Assembly (NCBI GenBank): GCA_013360585.1
Contig: JABWBH010000039.1
Coordinates: 1 to 45,535, forward strand
Direction of reading: 5' to 3'
DNA length: 45,535 bases
DNA from: Phycisphaerae bacterium
Lineage (GTDB): Bacteria > Planctomycetota > Phycisphaerae > UBA1845
Both the position numbers and the translations under genes were made by a program. This document shows, one piece after another, positions 35,188-43,668 of this stretch. The notes beneath the pieces are model-generated. The model ran no database searches and was not told the DNA's origin. It was given only the letters and a program-made list of their open reading frames with translations. The stretch's first letter is position 1, and each line of letters opens with the position of its first letter.

Positions 35188-36108
35188 TCAATCCGAGATG
35201 ATCGGACCCGTGTCGACGACTTCGAAGTCGCGGCCTTTGACCTGTCCCAGTTCGTGCAGCTCGTCGTCGTCCCAGCGCGGGTCCGGCACGCCGGAGATGT
35301 ACCAGTTCGAGCCGTTGTCGGCGACGATCATGCCGTATTTCTTGAGCGCGGTCAGGATCACCTGCACGTTCGGCGAAAACGTCGAGACGTCGTAGTCCGC
35401 CCTGAGCCGGACGCGCAGACCCATCGGGGGCAGGTTCGGATCGCGCAAGTCGCTGGCGAAGTGCGTGGCGGGCAGGATGAATCCGCGCTGGGTGCGGCTG
35501 ACGGTGAAGCGCAGGGCGTGGTTGATTTCGCCTTTCTCGACGACCTCGTCGTAGCGCACCAGCCCGGCGAAGATCGGCAGGCCCGCCGCGTCGGCGGAGG
35601 TCCAGTACCAGGGGCGCAGGTCGTTGGAGGTCAGATCCCAGACCGCGCCGCAATCCGCCCGCCACTTCTGACCGTTGCGTCGCGGAAAGGCGCGGTACAT
35701 CTCGTAGAGTTTGAGGTTGTCCACGTCGATGACCAGGACGTGACGATCCCCGTTGGAGTCCGGGCCCCCCTCGATCGGCGCGTCCGGCGGCACGGGATAC
35801 GGACCGGGGTCGCTCTCGTCCTTGTAGGCGCGGAAGCGGATGCGCACCTCGGGCTGTGCGTCGTTCACCAATACGTAGGGGATGCCGTTGGGAGCGCCGT
35901 TCCAGACCGTGCCGAAGTCGGGATGCAGCCCACGATCCAGCCCGATCGAGGCGAGGAAATGATCCGAGTTCGGGTGGACGGGGTAGGCGGAGATGTCCGT
36001 GTTCCAGGGATTGTCCGGGGGGAAGATTTGCGGAACGTCTTCAGCCCGCGCTGCCGCGGTCGCAAGGATCAGCAAGAACCCGACCCGCCTCACACCGCTT
36101 CGCATCAT
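35188..36108 (-). CDS. Conserved secreted protein of unknown function
   Basis: 306 residues from the ATG at 36108, with AAGGAGG 6 bases upstream. A signal peptide (VGFLLILATAAARA) precedes FPPDNPWNTDIS. The sequence has many invariant-looking blocks: HPDFGTVWNGAPNGIPYVLV, DRHVLVIDVDNLKLYEM, WTSADAAGLPIFAGLVRYDE, LPPMGLRVRLRADYD and YGMIVADNGSNWYISGVPD. I recognise this pattern as a family found in several phyla without known function. The conserved Asp, His and Glu suggest an enzyme or sugar binder, but none is assigned. It is convergent with the ferredoxin-like gene. Confidence 0.75.
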   Translation of the reverse strand: MMRSGVRRVGFLLILATAAARAEDVPQIFPPDNPWNTDISAYPVHPNSDHFLASIGLDRGLHPDFGTVWNGAPNGIPYVLVNDAQPEVRIRFRAYKDESDPGPYPVPPDAPIEGGPDSNGDRHVLVIDVDNLKLYEMYRAFPRRNGQKWRADCGAVWDLTSNDLRPWYWTSADAAGLPIFAGLVRYDEVVEKGEINHALRFTVSRTQRGFILPATHFASDLRDPNLPPMGLRVRLRADYDVSTFSPNVQVILTALKKYGMIVADNGSNWYISGVPDPRWDDDELHELGQVKGRDFEVVDTGPIISD

Positions 36109-36187
36109 GTTCGGCCTCCTTCTACACCCCGGCCTGCCCGGCCGATCCTTGTTTTCTCGTCCGGTGGCCTCTTTCCTGTCGCCTTCC

Positions 36188-37015
36188 TCAGTTCGTCTCC
36201 CGATGCCGCCGTCGGATGTCGCGTTCGACTTCGTCCAGCGCGTCGCGCTCCTGATCGTCGAGGGCGAGCGGCTTGGCCTCCGCAATGACCGCGGCGGCCT
36301 TGCGGAACGCGCCGGTCACGGCGAGCATCCGCGCCAGCTCGGCGCGAAGCACGACCTCCTCCGGGACGACGGCGATCAGGCGATGCAGGACGGTGACGAC
36401 CCTCGGGGCGTCGCCGGCCGACCGGTAACACGTATACAGATTCCCGAGCATCCGCCGCAACGTGTAATGAACGTCCACCGGGGCGAAGGCGTCCTGCGGG
36501 ATGCGGTCCTGCCCGCCCAGCGTCGCCGAGAGCATCGCCCGGACCTGACCCGAAGTGTACAATTCGCCGGACCGGTAAGGATCGATGTACGCCGGTTCCT
36601 CCAGTTCCGCGTGGCGTAAGAGGAAGTGTCCCGGCGTCCCGATCGCCAGCAGCGGAATTCCCGTCGCGGATGCAACGTCCAGCCAGATCGCCGAAAGCGA
36701 GATCGGGATGCCGCTGCGGCGTTCGATCACGCGGTTGAGATAACTGTTTTCCGGGTTCCGGTAATCATCGACCGCCGCCCCGGTGAGCCGCTCCTCGCCG
36801 ACAATGACCTCGCGGAGGGCTTCGACCTGCTCCAGGGACGTCACCGGGTTCCGCTCGCGGACGCGTTCAGCGAGGTGGTCGAGAAAGCGCAGGTAGATGC
36901 GCTGATCGAGCGCCGGGTACTCGTCGCGGGCGAACAACAGCGCCGCGTGGGCGAGGCGGATTTCGTCCGCCGGCCGCCTGACATATTCATCAAACGGATG
37001 TCCCCCGCCGCTCAC
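36188..37015 (-). CDS. SirB1-like transglutaminase-fold/TPR protein
   Basis: 275 residues. The N-terminal half holds NPENSYLNRVIERRSGIPIS and LDVASATGIPLLAIGTPGHFLLR, the diagnostic region of the SirB1/UPF0162 family, a transglutaminase-like fold that has lost its Cys. The C-terminal half is a TPR-like repeat (MLGNLYTCYRSAGDAPRVVTVL, LARMLAVTGAFRKAAAVIAE). Family members are cytoplasmic; the function is not established. It lies about 80 bp upstream of the secreted gene at 35188-36108 on the same strand, and diverges from the membrane protein gene at 37274. Confidence 0.8.
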   Translation of the reverse strand: MSGGGHPFDEYVRRPADEIRLAHAALLFARDEYPALDQRIYLRFLDHLAERVRERNPVTSLEQVEALREVIVGEERLTGAAVDDYRNPENSYLNRVIERRSGIPISLSAIWLDVASATGIPLLAIGTPGHFLLRHAELEEPAYIDPYRSGELYTSGQVRAMLSATLGGQDRIPQDAFAPVDVHYTLRRMLGNLYTCYRSAGDAPRVVTVLHRLIAVVPEEVVLRAELARMLAVTGAFRKAAAVIAEAKPLALDDQERDALDEVERDIRRRHRETN

Positions 37016-37273
37016 GTCGACATCCTACCCGGAGGCCCCGCGGGCGTCGCGGATCCGGGACGACCGGGCGAACCGGCGAGGCGGCGCCGCCCGGAGGGGA
37101 AGGATGCGGCGGGTTGCCGGAAACTGTCGAGAGTCGGTCTGCTGCCGCTTTCCGGGTCGCGTCCGAGTATACAATCCTGGGGTCGGGCGCGGGGCGGCGG
37201 TCCGGGACACGGAGTCGAATATTCCGGGGGGGAATGCGAATACCCTCAGCGGAAGTCCCGTGGAGCGAAGAAC

Positions 37274-38131
37274 ATGAATCAGTGGAGCGCGACGGTATCT
37301 CAGATTCAGGAATTTCTTAACCAGCACGTTCCGGCCGAGGTCGTCCAGCGGGCGGGGCTGGGGGCGCTGGGAGCGATCGTGGGCGGCGTCCTGCTTTGCG
37401 TGCTGGGGGCGAAGCTGGCGCGCGTGGGATTTACCGGCGCGTGGGCGCTGGTGGGAGCGCTGGTGGGCTACCGAGTGGCGCAGGAAGCGGGGATGCACCC
37501 GGTTCCGGGCGCCCTGCTTTTTGCGGCGGGGATCGGCGTCATCGGTCATCTGACGTACCGGTTCTGGGTTGGGGTGCTGACGGCCGGCGTCATCACGGCG
37601 CTGGTGCTCGGGGCGTTCGGGTACCAGCGCGTTGGACCGCGCCTGCAGGAATACAACGAGCGGCAGTCGGCGCTGCTGGTGGCGCATACCGAGGCTTCGG
37701 ACGAAGGCGCTGCGTTCTCGATCCCGACGGCTGAGGAGCAGAACGGCTACCGCCGGGAGCCTTTCCGCCGCCACGTCAGCGAATTCTGGGGCTACGTCAA
37801 GACGCAGGACGCCACGGTCGCCGGTCACGCCAAGGCGCTGGGGTTGACGGCGCTGGTGTTCGGGCTGCTCGTGGGGTTGTCCACGATCCGTTACACGATG
37901 ATTCTGACGACGTCTCTGCTCGGGACAGCGCTGCTCGGAACGGGCATTGTCGGTGGCGTCAATGCGCTCTGGCCGGGTTTCGCCGCCGCGGCGGCGAACA
38001 AGCCGATCCTCAACATCGTGGTCTTTGCGGTGTTCATGCTCATCTCGATCTTCCTTCAGGTGCGCCTCACGCGGGCGGCGAAAGAGGACGGCGAAACGCC
38101 TCCCGCGAAGGGCAAGTCCGCCCCGTTGTAA
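37274..38131 (+). CDS. Polytopic membrane protein of unknown function
   Basis: 285 residues from the ATG at 37274 with GGAG 8 bases upstream. About seven hydrophobic segments lie in two groups: residues 28-120 (LGALGAIVGGVLLCVLGAKL, GALLFAAGIGVIGHL, VGVLTAGVITALVLGAFGY) and 195-270 (ALGLTALVFGLLVGLSTI, MLISIFLQVRLT). A soluble loop of about 70 residues separates them. The Gly-rich helices recall the DUF4203/TMEM198 type, but the match is not firm. TACAAT at 37169-37174 may be its -10 box. Confidence 0.65.
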   Translation: MNQWSATVSQIQEFLNQHVPAEVVQRAGLGALGAIVGGVLLCVLGAKLARVGFTGAWALVGALVGYRVAQEAGMHPVPGALLFAAGIGVIGHLTYRFWVGVLTAGVITALVLGAFGYQRVGPRLQEYNERQSALLVAHTEASDEGAAFSIPTAEEQNGYRREPFRRHVSEFWGYVKTQDATVAGHAKALGLTALVFGLLVGLSTIRYTMILTTSLLGTALLGTGIVGGVNALWPGFAAAAANKPILNIVVFAVFMLISIFLQVRLTRAAKEDGETPPAKGKSAPL

Positions 38132-38513
38132 GGGCGTCTTCGCACCGCCGCCGCCGGATTCGGACTCGACTTTCGCCGCGGGGCGGGCCGATCGCGCGGG
38201 GCGCGCCCGGCGGTCGCGCCAGGCGCATCCGGGTCCGCAGAATGAACGATGGTTCAGGCGGGCATCGACCGTTGATTCGGGAGGAACTTCGCGTCTCTTG
38301 CGTCGGAACTCGCCTTCGCTAACCTTAGGGACCGAGGTCCGTAGGACGGACCGCCGGCGCGCGGCATGACCGGTCGCCGCGAAGCGATGACGGAGCACGC
38401 CGAAGCATCGGCGGAGAGGGCGGCGACGTTCTCATCCCGCGCGCCGCTTCTTCCCTCCGATCGGAGGTCGCGCCGGATCATAAGCGGGTTCATGTTCCAG
38501 CCGGAGGCGAACC
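38132..38513. other. Intergenic region with a dispersed palindrome
   Basis: About 380 bp. The only structure seen is GGTCCGTAGGACGGACC at 38336-38352, a perfect 7-bp stem with a three-base loop, similar to repeat elements of planctomycete genomes. It should also contain the ACT-domain gene promoter, which was not recognised. Confidence 0.5.
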
Positions 38514-38969
38514 ATGGAAAAGGTGACTCAATTCTCGATCTTCCTGGCCAACAAGGCGGGCGTTCTTTCTCGCATTTTCCGCGAGATGGCCCGCACCAGG
38601 GTGAACATTTCGGCGCTGGCGATGATGGACGCGGCGGAGCACGGCGTGCTTCGGATGGTCACGGATGAGCCGGACACCGCCCGCCGGACGCTCGGGTCGC
38701 TGAACCTTCCGATCACCGAGACGGACTGTCTGGCGGTGACCCTGGCCAACCGACCGGGCGCAGTGGCCGACATCTGCGAAAAACTCGCCAACGAGCACAT
38801 CAACGTCAGCTATCTGTACTGCACAACCGGCGCCGCCGGAGGCAAGACGCTCGCCGTCCTCAAGGTTCCGGACATCAAAAAAGCGATGAAGGTACTCGAA
38901 AACAACAAGCCGACCAGCCGCGACGAGAAACCCGTCGTCCGAAGCCCGCGGATGAAGGTCCGGCGCTGA
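38514..38969 (+). CDS. Protein with two ACT domains
   Basis: 151 residues from an ATG preceded by GGAGG at 7 bases. The first ACT domain covers residues 4-68 (FSIFLANKAGVLSRIFREMA, VNISALAM) and the second about 72-135 (LAVTLANRPGAVADICEKLA, INVSYLYC). Each has the Gly at the ligand-binding turn between first strand and helix (KAGV, RPGA). ACT pairs bind amino acids and usually regulate enzymes of amino-acid metabolism. Stand-alone two-ACT proteins of this length occur in many bacteria and archaea. The tail after residue 130 is basic. No target gene adjoins. Confidence 0.88.
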   Translation: MEKVTQFSIFLANKAGVLSRIFREMARTRVNISALAMMDAAEHGVLRMVTDEPDTARRTLGSLNLPITETDCLAVTLANRPGAVADICEKLANEHINVSYLYCTTGAAGGKTLAVLKVPDIKKAMKVLENNKPTSRDEKPVVRSPRMKVRR

Positions 38970-39018
38970 CCGCCAAGCCGGCTGAGAATCCGCACCGCGG
39001 TGTTCCCGGAAAAAGTTC

Positions 39019-39072
39019 GGCCCGGCGAAAGCTCGCCGGGCCTTGGGGAATCCGTCCAAATGGGGTTGGACG
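39019..39072 (+). terminator. Probable terminator hairpins after the ACT gene
   Basis: GGCCCGGCGA at 39019-39028 pairs perfectly with TCGCCGGGCC at 39033-39042 around AAGC. A second hairpin, GTCCAA/TTGGAC, spans 39055-39072. They lie 50 bp after the stop codon. Only TT follows the first stem, so termination may be weak or factor-aided. Confidence 0.55.
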
Positions 39073-39690
39073 GAGAGTGAGCAGTCATGATCTCTGTGAA
39101 ATCCTGATTCCTTCTCAACCTGACCGCGATCTCGACACGGTATGCCGAGCGCGATTCGTACATCGCCCCTGGGGATCACCAATCCCCTTAAAAACCGCCC
39201 TCAGATTCACAATCGAACCGTGCGCGTGCTCCCCGCCGGCTCCGAACCGCAAACCCGCCCACAGCTGCATCGGGGCTTTCGTCAACTCCGATCAGACGCC
39301 GCCCGCCGCCGCTGCAACTCAGACATGTCGTGCCGACGGATCCGGATGCCACCGGTATTGATTGACCGACCCGGCGAAGCACGTCCGCCGCACGTTCCGA
39401 AAAAGGTTAGCGGTCCTTGAAGGATTCGTCAAGACAGGGCCACCCCTCCCCCTCATCCCCCGACGAGTCTGTCGGTTCTTCGTTTCCGCGTGCCGACGGA
39501 CAGGGGCGAGGACGGGCCTGGCAAAGCGGAAACTCCTGGGCAGCGTTCGAGAAGGCGCCGCCTCCGCGTGGGGGGCGTAGGCGGACGGCGAGATGATGCT
39601 CACACCCTCGGTTGAAAGAACGACCCGGGTTCGCCGGAAAGTCCGCGCGGGGCAATCTCCACGGACTTCAGCCCGCCCGGGGATTAACCC

Positions 39691-39708
39691 GCACGGGCTG
39701 AAGCCCTC
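39691..39708. repeat. Dispersed palindrome with GGGCTGAAGCCC core, second copy
   Basis: GCACGGGCTGAAGCCCTC shares its core with 16430-16447. It lies about 40 bp beyond the 3' end of the minus-strand gene at 39745 and could act as its terminator stem. Confidence 0.45.
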
Positions 39709-39744
39709 GGCCCAGAAGGACCGCTCACCTACATGAATCATCAA

Positions 39745-40638
39745 TCAGCGCGCCGTCCAGGTGTAGCTCGGCGTACCAGGAACGCCGCTGAAAACAACGT
39801 CTCCAGGAGCGATGCCTGTTGAACTCCATCGAAAGACTTCCGCCGGCGGCGGCGCATCGAGGTCGGCCTGCAACACTTCATACTCGCGGGCCCAGTCCAG
39901 CGCTCCCGCTTTCCATTGCTCATGCCGCACCTTGCTCGGAAACCACGACTCCCCTCTCTTTGAAAGCGTCGTCGTGATGATCGCGGTATAAGAAACCTTG
40001 CCCGTGGCGGACATCGGATCGGGGTACGTCGTGTCGTTCTGCATACGGGTCAGCGCATACCCCTTTGATTTGTCAACATGGTACACCAGCGTCTGATCCA
40101 GATCCGACGTACTCCTGGTCTTGATCGCAAGCACATCCGCGCCGATCCGCTCCAGCCCGACGATCTCGTAGTCCAGTTGCATGCCTTCCGTAAGATCGAC
40201 TTGAGGTCCGTAGGGCGTCGGAAATCCAAGGAATTTCCCGTTGAAGAATACAGGAGTTCCAAGTTTCGGATGATTCATGATCTGATGCTGAAAACTGGAA
40301 ACGCTGAATCGCCTCAGGAAGGCGACTCCCGATCCGTCCCACAGGCTGATCTCATAAGGCTGCCCCGGCTTGACCCGTGCGTCCTTGTCGAGTCTGCGGT
40401 ATACGAAGTCATCCACGACGTCAACTCGGTACCGATGCCCATCAAAGTAACACCGCAGGAGTTTCGGTGCGGACGCCTTTCCGTTTCCGTCAAGACTCAC
40501 GTAGCGCACAACCAACGTGCCTGCCCCGAAGGACTCCCGTTGCAGCGCGGCCGCATGCAAATACTCACGCGCAAAGTCCAACTCCTTCGCCTCCGCCTCG
40601 CCCGCCGCACACGCCAAGATCATCAGTAATGCCGACAT
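39745..40638 (-). CDS. Secreted LolA-like protein (cassette copy 2)
   Basis: 297 residues from the ATG at 40638, chosen because AAGGAGG lies 8 bases upstream. A signal peptide (SALLMILACAAGEAEA) comes first. The body has strand-rich segments (TLVVRYVSLDG, LLRCYFDGHRYRVDVVDD) and a VLAIKTRSTSDLDQTLVYHVDKSKGYALTRM block, followed by KRGESWFPSKVRHEQW and EVFRWSSTGIAPGDVVFSG. That order (denatured-substrate strand, GxWxP, then F...G..PGxxV) matches planctomycete LolA-like outer-membrane-sorting folds and the two sister proteins. It follows the small cysteine-rich gene by 176 bp. On the minus strand TTGCAG and TATTGT with 18 bases between (about 40695-40725) might be an extra promoter. Confidence 0.7.
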   Translation of the reverse strand: MSALLMILACAAGEAEAKELDFAREYLHAAALQRESFGAGTLVVRYVSLDGNGKASAPKLLRCYFDGHRYRVDVVDDFVYRRLDKDARVKPGQPYEISLWDGSGVAFLRRFSVSSFQHQIMNHPKLGTPVFFNGKFLGFPTPYGPQVDLTEGMQLDYEIVGLERIGADVLAIKTRSTSDLDQTLVYHVDKSKGYALTRMQNDTTYPDPMSATGKVSYTAIITTTLSKRGESWFPSKVRHEQWKAGALDWAREYEVLQADLDAPPPAEVFRWSSTGIAPGDVVFSGVPGTPSYTWTAR

Positions 40639-40814
40639 TTCCTGAACCTCCTTCAGATGCTGTCGCATGATCTCCGAATCCGCGAACTACAATACCGGCG
40701 TCGCGGTCGAGACTGCAACCCTGTAACATTCCTCATCAACGCGGACGGCTCCGCGCGACATCCACGACTTGCTCTAAACCCAAGACGCAACGCCCCGCCA
40801 TGAATACGGAGCGC

Positions 40815-41210
40815 TCACGCAGGAGGACATTCTGCCGTCGTTTTGGAGTAATCCTCATGCGTTTCCGTAGGATCTCCGTCCTCTATGCATGCGCCGCCAG
40901 GCTGCCCTGGCGACACTACCCACTTGCAGTTGTACCTGCGCCAGCAAAGGACAAGCTCGGGAAGGCATTTTCTTCCCGTATGCGTCATGCACGAGGTAAG
41001 AATCGGATACCGGTGATACCGCTGGCCGTTGCAGTTGGAGGGCGCGAGGATCTCCGTGCAATTCCCGAGGCTGTCGGGGGCTGAACACAACGCCTCGGAC
41101 GCCGGATCGGCTTTGCGATCCTCGCACTCCTGAATTGCGCCGGGATCAGCGAACCCTGCAATAAGGGAAACAAAAACGAAACCCGTCACACAACACTTCC
41201 CAAGGTTCAT
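40815..41210 (-). CDS. Small secreted cysteine-rich protein (cassette copy 2)
   Basis: 131 residues. The ATG at 41210 has AGAGGAG 9 bases upstream. The signal peptide is MNLGKCCVTGFVFVSLIAGFADP. The mature part is about 107 residues with ten Cys spread through it (QEC, LCSAP, NCTE, NCNG, SCM, KCLP, LCW, NCKW, ACIE, ECPP), suggesting several disulfides and an exported fold. No domain is recognised. An (AAGGG)8 array ends 18 bases before the start codon. The architecture is the same as at 43145-43540, and the upstream DNA is clearly homologous. Confidence 0.75.
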   Translation of the reverse strand: MNLGKCCVTGFVFVSLIAGFADPGAIQECEDRKADPASEALCSAPDSLGNCTEILAPSNCNGQRYHRYPILTSCMTHTGRKCLPELVLCWRRYNCKWVVSPGQPGGACIEDGDPTETHEDYSKTTAECPPA

Positions 41211-41228
41211 AACAAAGGGCTCCTCTGG

Positions 41229-41268
41229 AAGGGAAGGGAAGGGAAGGGAAGGGAAGGGAAGGGAAGGG
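41229..41268 (+). repeat. (AAGGG)8 pentanucleotide array in the leader of cassette 2
   Basis: Eight perfect AAGGG units (CCCTT on the coding strand). The array is in the 5' untranslated region, between the promoter at 41317-41345 and the ribosome site. Pentamer arrays such as CTCTT in neisserial opa genes vary by slippage. Here the array lies outside the main frame. Confidence 0.95.
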
Positions 41269-41316
41269 ACCGACGCGGAGCCTTCCGCCCTGCCCGAATT
41301 TCATTCCTCGTCCTGT

Positions 41317-41345
41317 AACGTACCCCACGGGCATCGGACGGTCAA
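41317..41345 (-). promoter_or_regulatory. Promoter of cassette 2, homologous to that of cassette 3
   Basis: On the minus strand TTGACC (41340-41345) and TACGTT (41317-41322) are 17 bases apart. The spacer is identical to that of 43669-43697 at 13 of 17 positions, and the following leader (TTCGGG, AGGG, GG, AGGC blocks) is conserved up to the pentamer array. Conservation between paralogues supports the site even though the -10 box is weak. Confidence 0.65.
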
Positions 41346-41393
41346 GAGGAAATCGAAAATTAATGCGGATTTCATCTTGTTCCCTGGCGCCCG

Positions 41394-41618
41394 TCACTTC
41401 GCCCGTTCCCGACAATGCGGATATTGACTTCCGTTCCTTCGGGTCGGGCTGTCGCCGGGGGTGTCAGCCTGTGGGTTGGCGGTCGCCCCGCCTCCCTGGT
41501 CGCCGCGGTCGCCGGGGCCGTGCGGCATATGCTGGCCACCGCCGTGGTCATCTTCAACAGCGCCCGCCTCGTCCGCTTGAGCGTTACCGGTCGGATGCGC
41601 TGACGGTTCCGCAGGCGA
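41394..41618 (-). other. Open frame continuing past the stop of the gene at 41619-43025
   Basis: After the TGA at 41619-41621 the same frame stays open for 74 codons to a TGA at 41394-41396. It would encode a Gly/His/Pro-rich tail (DDHGGGQHMPHGPGDRGDQ). Part of this DNA is similar to the 3' end and flank of the gene at 43924-44349 (shared GACCGCGGCGACC and AGGCTGACAC). It may be a lost C-terminal tail or a duplicated flank. Confidence 0.4.
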
Positions 41619-43025
41619 TCACCTGCCCTGCGCCTTTGAGGATCTCTGCTGGTTCCGCGCCTCGTTCCTCTGCGCGTCAGTCGGAAGCTTCAGCAACCCC
41701 GGTCTTAGGCGATCCTCAAACACTTTATCCATGAAGGCTGAAAGTTCTTCCAGACGGCGCTGGCTTGCCGCAAGGGTTCTTTCATCCTCCTCGGACCGGG
41801 GATTTCGCTTCTCAATCGAGGCGATTCGTTCTTCGATCTCCCGGAGTTCCTTTTCGTGTTGCTGGCGGTGCTCGAAGACCGAGGACTGGCACTCCTCGTG
41901 GTGCTTCCATGCCTTCTTAGTCTGGTCACGATCCAGCCGGTAGAGCGCGATGAAGCGGCGGACATAGGCTTCCCAAAGGCCTGGCTGCCGTTTGACGGCG
42001 GGGCTCAGTCCGAAGAAATCTGACTCCTCAGATGCGCCCGGGTATCTTCTCGGAGACGTTCCCTCCTTGTGGCGGCGGCGCAACTCAATCATCGCACTAT
42101 TGTCAATATCGCCCCGCTTCACACCTCTTGCATACTCATCAATCGTAATCACCTTCTCTCCATCCCAGATGCGGACCGGCTGGCCGGCCTCCTCGACATG
42201 GACACCCGCAACAAGGCCTAAATCTCCGGGTGTAAGCTCCTGGTCGTGCCAGGGCTTGTCGAACGAGGCGCTGAGGATGATGGTGCGGGCGGTGGGTTCG
42301 CCCAAAACAAAGAAGGTCGATTCCGTAGGAAACCAATGACCGTCGATCTCCTCATACTTCGTATCAGAACGCGTGACCTCCTGGCCGTTAACCCAACTTG
42401 AACAACGGACCGGCTGCATGCCCACGGCCGGGTCAAGGATCCACGTGCGGAGCGTGCCCGTCTCTCCGAACCAGGCGCTTACTTCAAATAATCCTCCGTC
42501 CGCAGCCTTGACCTCATACCGCGTAATGCCCTCGGGGAGGTATTCCCCCGGAGCTTCGGTCGCACCCGGCGTGTCAACAAAACCCAAGAGCCTCAGGTCA
42601 AAAAAGGGGTGCAAGTCGGAGCCGTTACGGATCTCGACTTGAATCGACTCTTCTATGTAGTACCACTGGCGCCCGCCGGTCAACAACTTGCGATCCTCCG
42701 AATAAGCGTAGGGTTCCCCTGACCGATCCGGACCGGGAAGTCGCTGACCGGAGGTCGTGCCCCGAGACACGTATATCTGGTCCTCTCCGGCATACCGGGA
42801 GGAGAATCGCCGTGTATCGTCTCGATCAAGAAGGGTCTGCTCCCACTCAACCTGCGCAGTTGAGAATTGGTCCCGGGCGGCTTTCGCGGTTCGCAGGGCG
42901 GCGGGAATTTCGATGGACTGAGCCTGACTCCACGTATATGGCAATACGAAGCAAATCGCGGCGATACTTACCTCGGCTCGACGAATCGACAATCGCATCA
43001 CAGAAGTCACTTTCTTATTGCGCAT
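41619..43025 (-). CDS. Secreted LolA-like protein with coiled-coil tail (cassette copy 3)
   Basis: 468 residues from the ATG at 43025, chosen for GAGGAG 8 bases upstream. The signal peptide is VSIAAICFVLPYTWSQAQS. The central 270 residues are strand-rich, with QVEWEQTLLDRDD, GGRQWYYIEESIQVEIRNG, YEEIDGHWFPTESTFFV and LTPGDLGLVAGVHVEE. The GHWFP and PGDLGL..G..V elements match the two sister proteins. A charged segment with IDEYARGVKRGDI follows, then a coiled coil of about 80 residues (EFHRQQHEKELREIEERI type, rich in Glu, Arg, Gln) absent from the sisters. It probably sits in the envelope and binds a lipophilic or protein ligand, which is inference. It follows the cysteine-rich gene by 119 bp. 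Confidence 0.7.
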   Translation of the reverse strand: MRNKKVTSVMRLSIRRAEVSIAAICFVLPYTWSQAQSIEIPAALRTAKAARDQFSTAQVEWEQTLLDRDDTRRFSSRYAGEDQIYVSRGTTSGQRLPGPDRSGEPYAYSEDRKLLTGGRQWYYIEESIQVEIRNGSDLHPFFDLRLLGFVDTPGATEAPGEYLPEGITRYEVKAADGGLFEVSAWFGETGTLRTWILDPAVGMQPVRCSSWVNGQEVTRSDTKYEEIDGHWFPTESTFFVLGEPTARTIILSASFDKPWHDQELTPGDLGLVAGVHVEEAGQPVRIWDGEKVITIDEYARGVKRGDIDNSAMIELRRRHKEGTSPRRYPGASEESDFFGLSPAVKRQPGLWEAYVRRFIALYRLDRDQTKKAWKHHEECQSSVFEHRQQHEKELREIEERIASIEKRNPRSEEDERTLAASQRRLEELSAFMDKVFEDRLRPGLLKLPTDAQRNEARNQQRSSKAQGR

Positions 43026-43144
43026 CGACGACACTCCTCGCTGGAAGGCGGGGTCCGTTACCTCCGGTTTGAGCACTACGAAACATTTCAAAGTGAATGA
43101 TCGTATGAACGCGACGAACAATCGCCTCCGATAAGCCCGGAAAT

Positions 43145-43540
43145 TCAAAGCACAGGATCGCCCTCGCATGCAACCGGAGGATCGTCATACGTTAACGTCT
43201 CAATCGTATACTCGCCTAGCATGATTATTCCGCTCTTGCAATCCGTGGTTCCCAGGCAAGTGGTTCCTATGCTTGGGACACAGGTCCATTCCTGAAAACA
43301 CGGACTCCAGGTCGTGCTGATCTCATAGCCGTCGCCGGCCACGAAAAACCGCCGCACCTGGAGTGGAACCTGTCGCGTGGAGCACGTGCCCTCCACGCAA
43401 CGGCAACTGACCGCATAGGAGCAGGTGTTAGGTACATCTATCAAGCCACAATTTTCACTGCGGACGCCAGCAGGCGCAACGCCGACGTCTGAACCAGAGA
43501 CGAACAACATGGCGCACACCACCGCAAAAACCCTCTTCAT
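43145..43540 (-). CDS. Small secreted cysteine-rich protein (cassette copy 3)
   Basis: 131 residues from the ATG at 43540 (MKRVFAVVCAML), with GGGAG 8 bases upstream; a longer reading from TTG 43555 is unlikely. The signal peptide ends near VAPAG. The mature protein has nine or ten Cys in a spaced pattern (NCGL, TCSYAVSCRCVEGTC, PCFQEWTC, TCLGTTDC, ACEG), with a central FFVAGDGYEISTTW segment without Cys. It has the same length as the protein at 40815-41210, but residue-level homology is not obvious. The (AAGGG)8 array with further degenerate pentamers lies between promoter and start. Confidence 0.75.
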   Translation of the reverse strand: MKRVFAVVCAMLFVSGSDVGVAPAGVRSENCGLIDVPNTCSYAVSCRCVEGTCSTRQVPLQVRRFFVAGDGYEISTTWSPCFQEWTCVPSIGTTCLGTTDCKSGIIMLGEYTIETLTYDDPPVACEGDPVL

Positions 43541-43559
43541 ATTATTTACTCCCAACTAT

Positions 43560-43622
43560 CCAAGCCAAGATAAGCCAAGCCAAGGGAAGGGAAGGGAAGG
43601 GAAGGGAAGGGAAGGGAAGGGG
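43560..43622 (+). repeat. (AAGGG)8 array with adjoining degenerate CCAAG pentamers, cassette 3 leader
   Basis: AAGGG is repeated exactly eight times at 43582-43621, the same count as at 41229-41268. To its left the 5-base period continues as CCAAG, CCAAG, ATAAG, CCAAG, CCAAG (43560-43584). This suggests expansion and decay of one pentamer tract that reaches to about 20 bases before the start codon. Confidence 0.95.
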
Positions 43623-43668
43623 CCACGAGGCGCCTGCCCCCCTACCCGAACCTTTAGTCCCATCGAGC

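Larger units (their letters stand above)
38970..39744. other. Intergenic region with hairpins and a dispersed repeat
   Basis: About 775 bp between the ACT gene and the secreted protein gene, which converge. Besides the terminator-like hairpins at 39019-39072 it contains a GGGCTGAAGCCC-type element at 39691-39708. Short frames lack ribosome sites and motifs. No gene is supported. Confidence 0.55.

Noticed and set aside
33836-35665. 609-codon minus-strand frame over the S1/P1 nuclease region
   Set aside because: Shadow frame; the plus strand encodes the complete zinc-ligand set of an S1/P1 nuclease.
41146-41415. 89-codon frame running through the pentamer array as an independent gene
   Set aside because: Its length comes from the repeat itself, the C-terminal part is out of frame with the Cys-rich gene, and the corresponding frame in cassette 3 differs.
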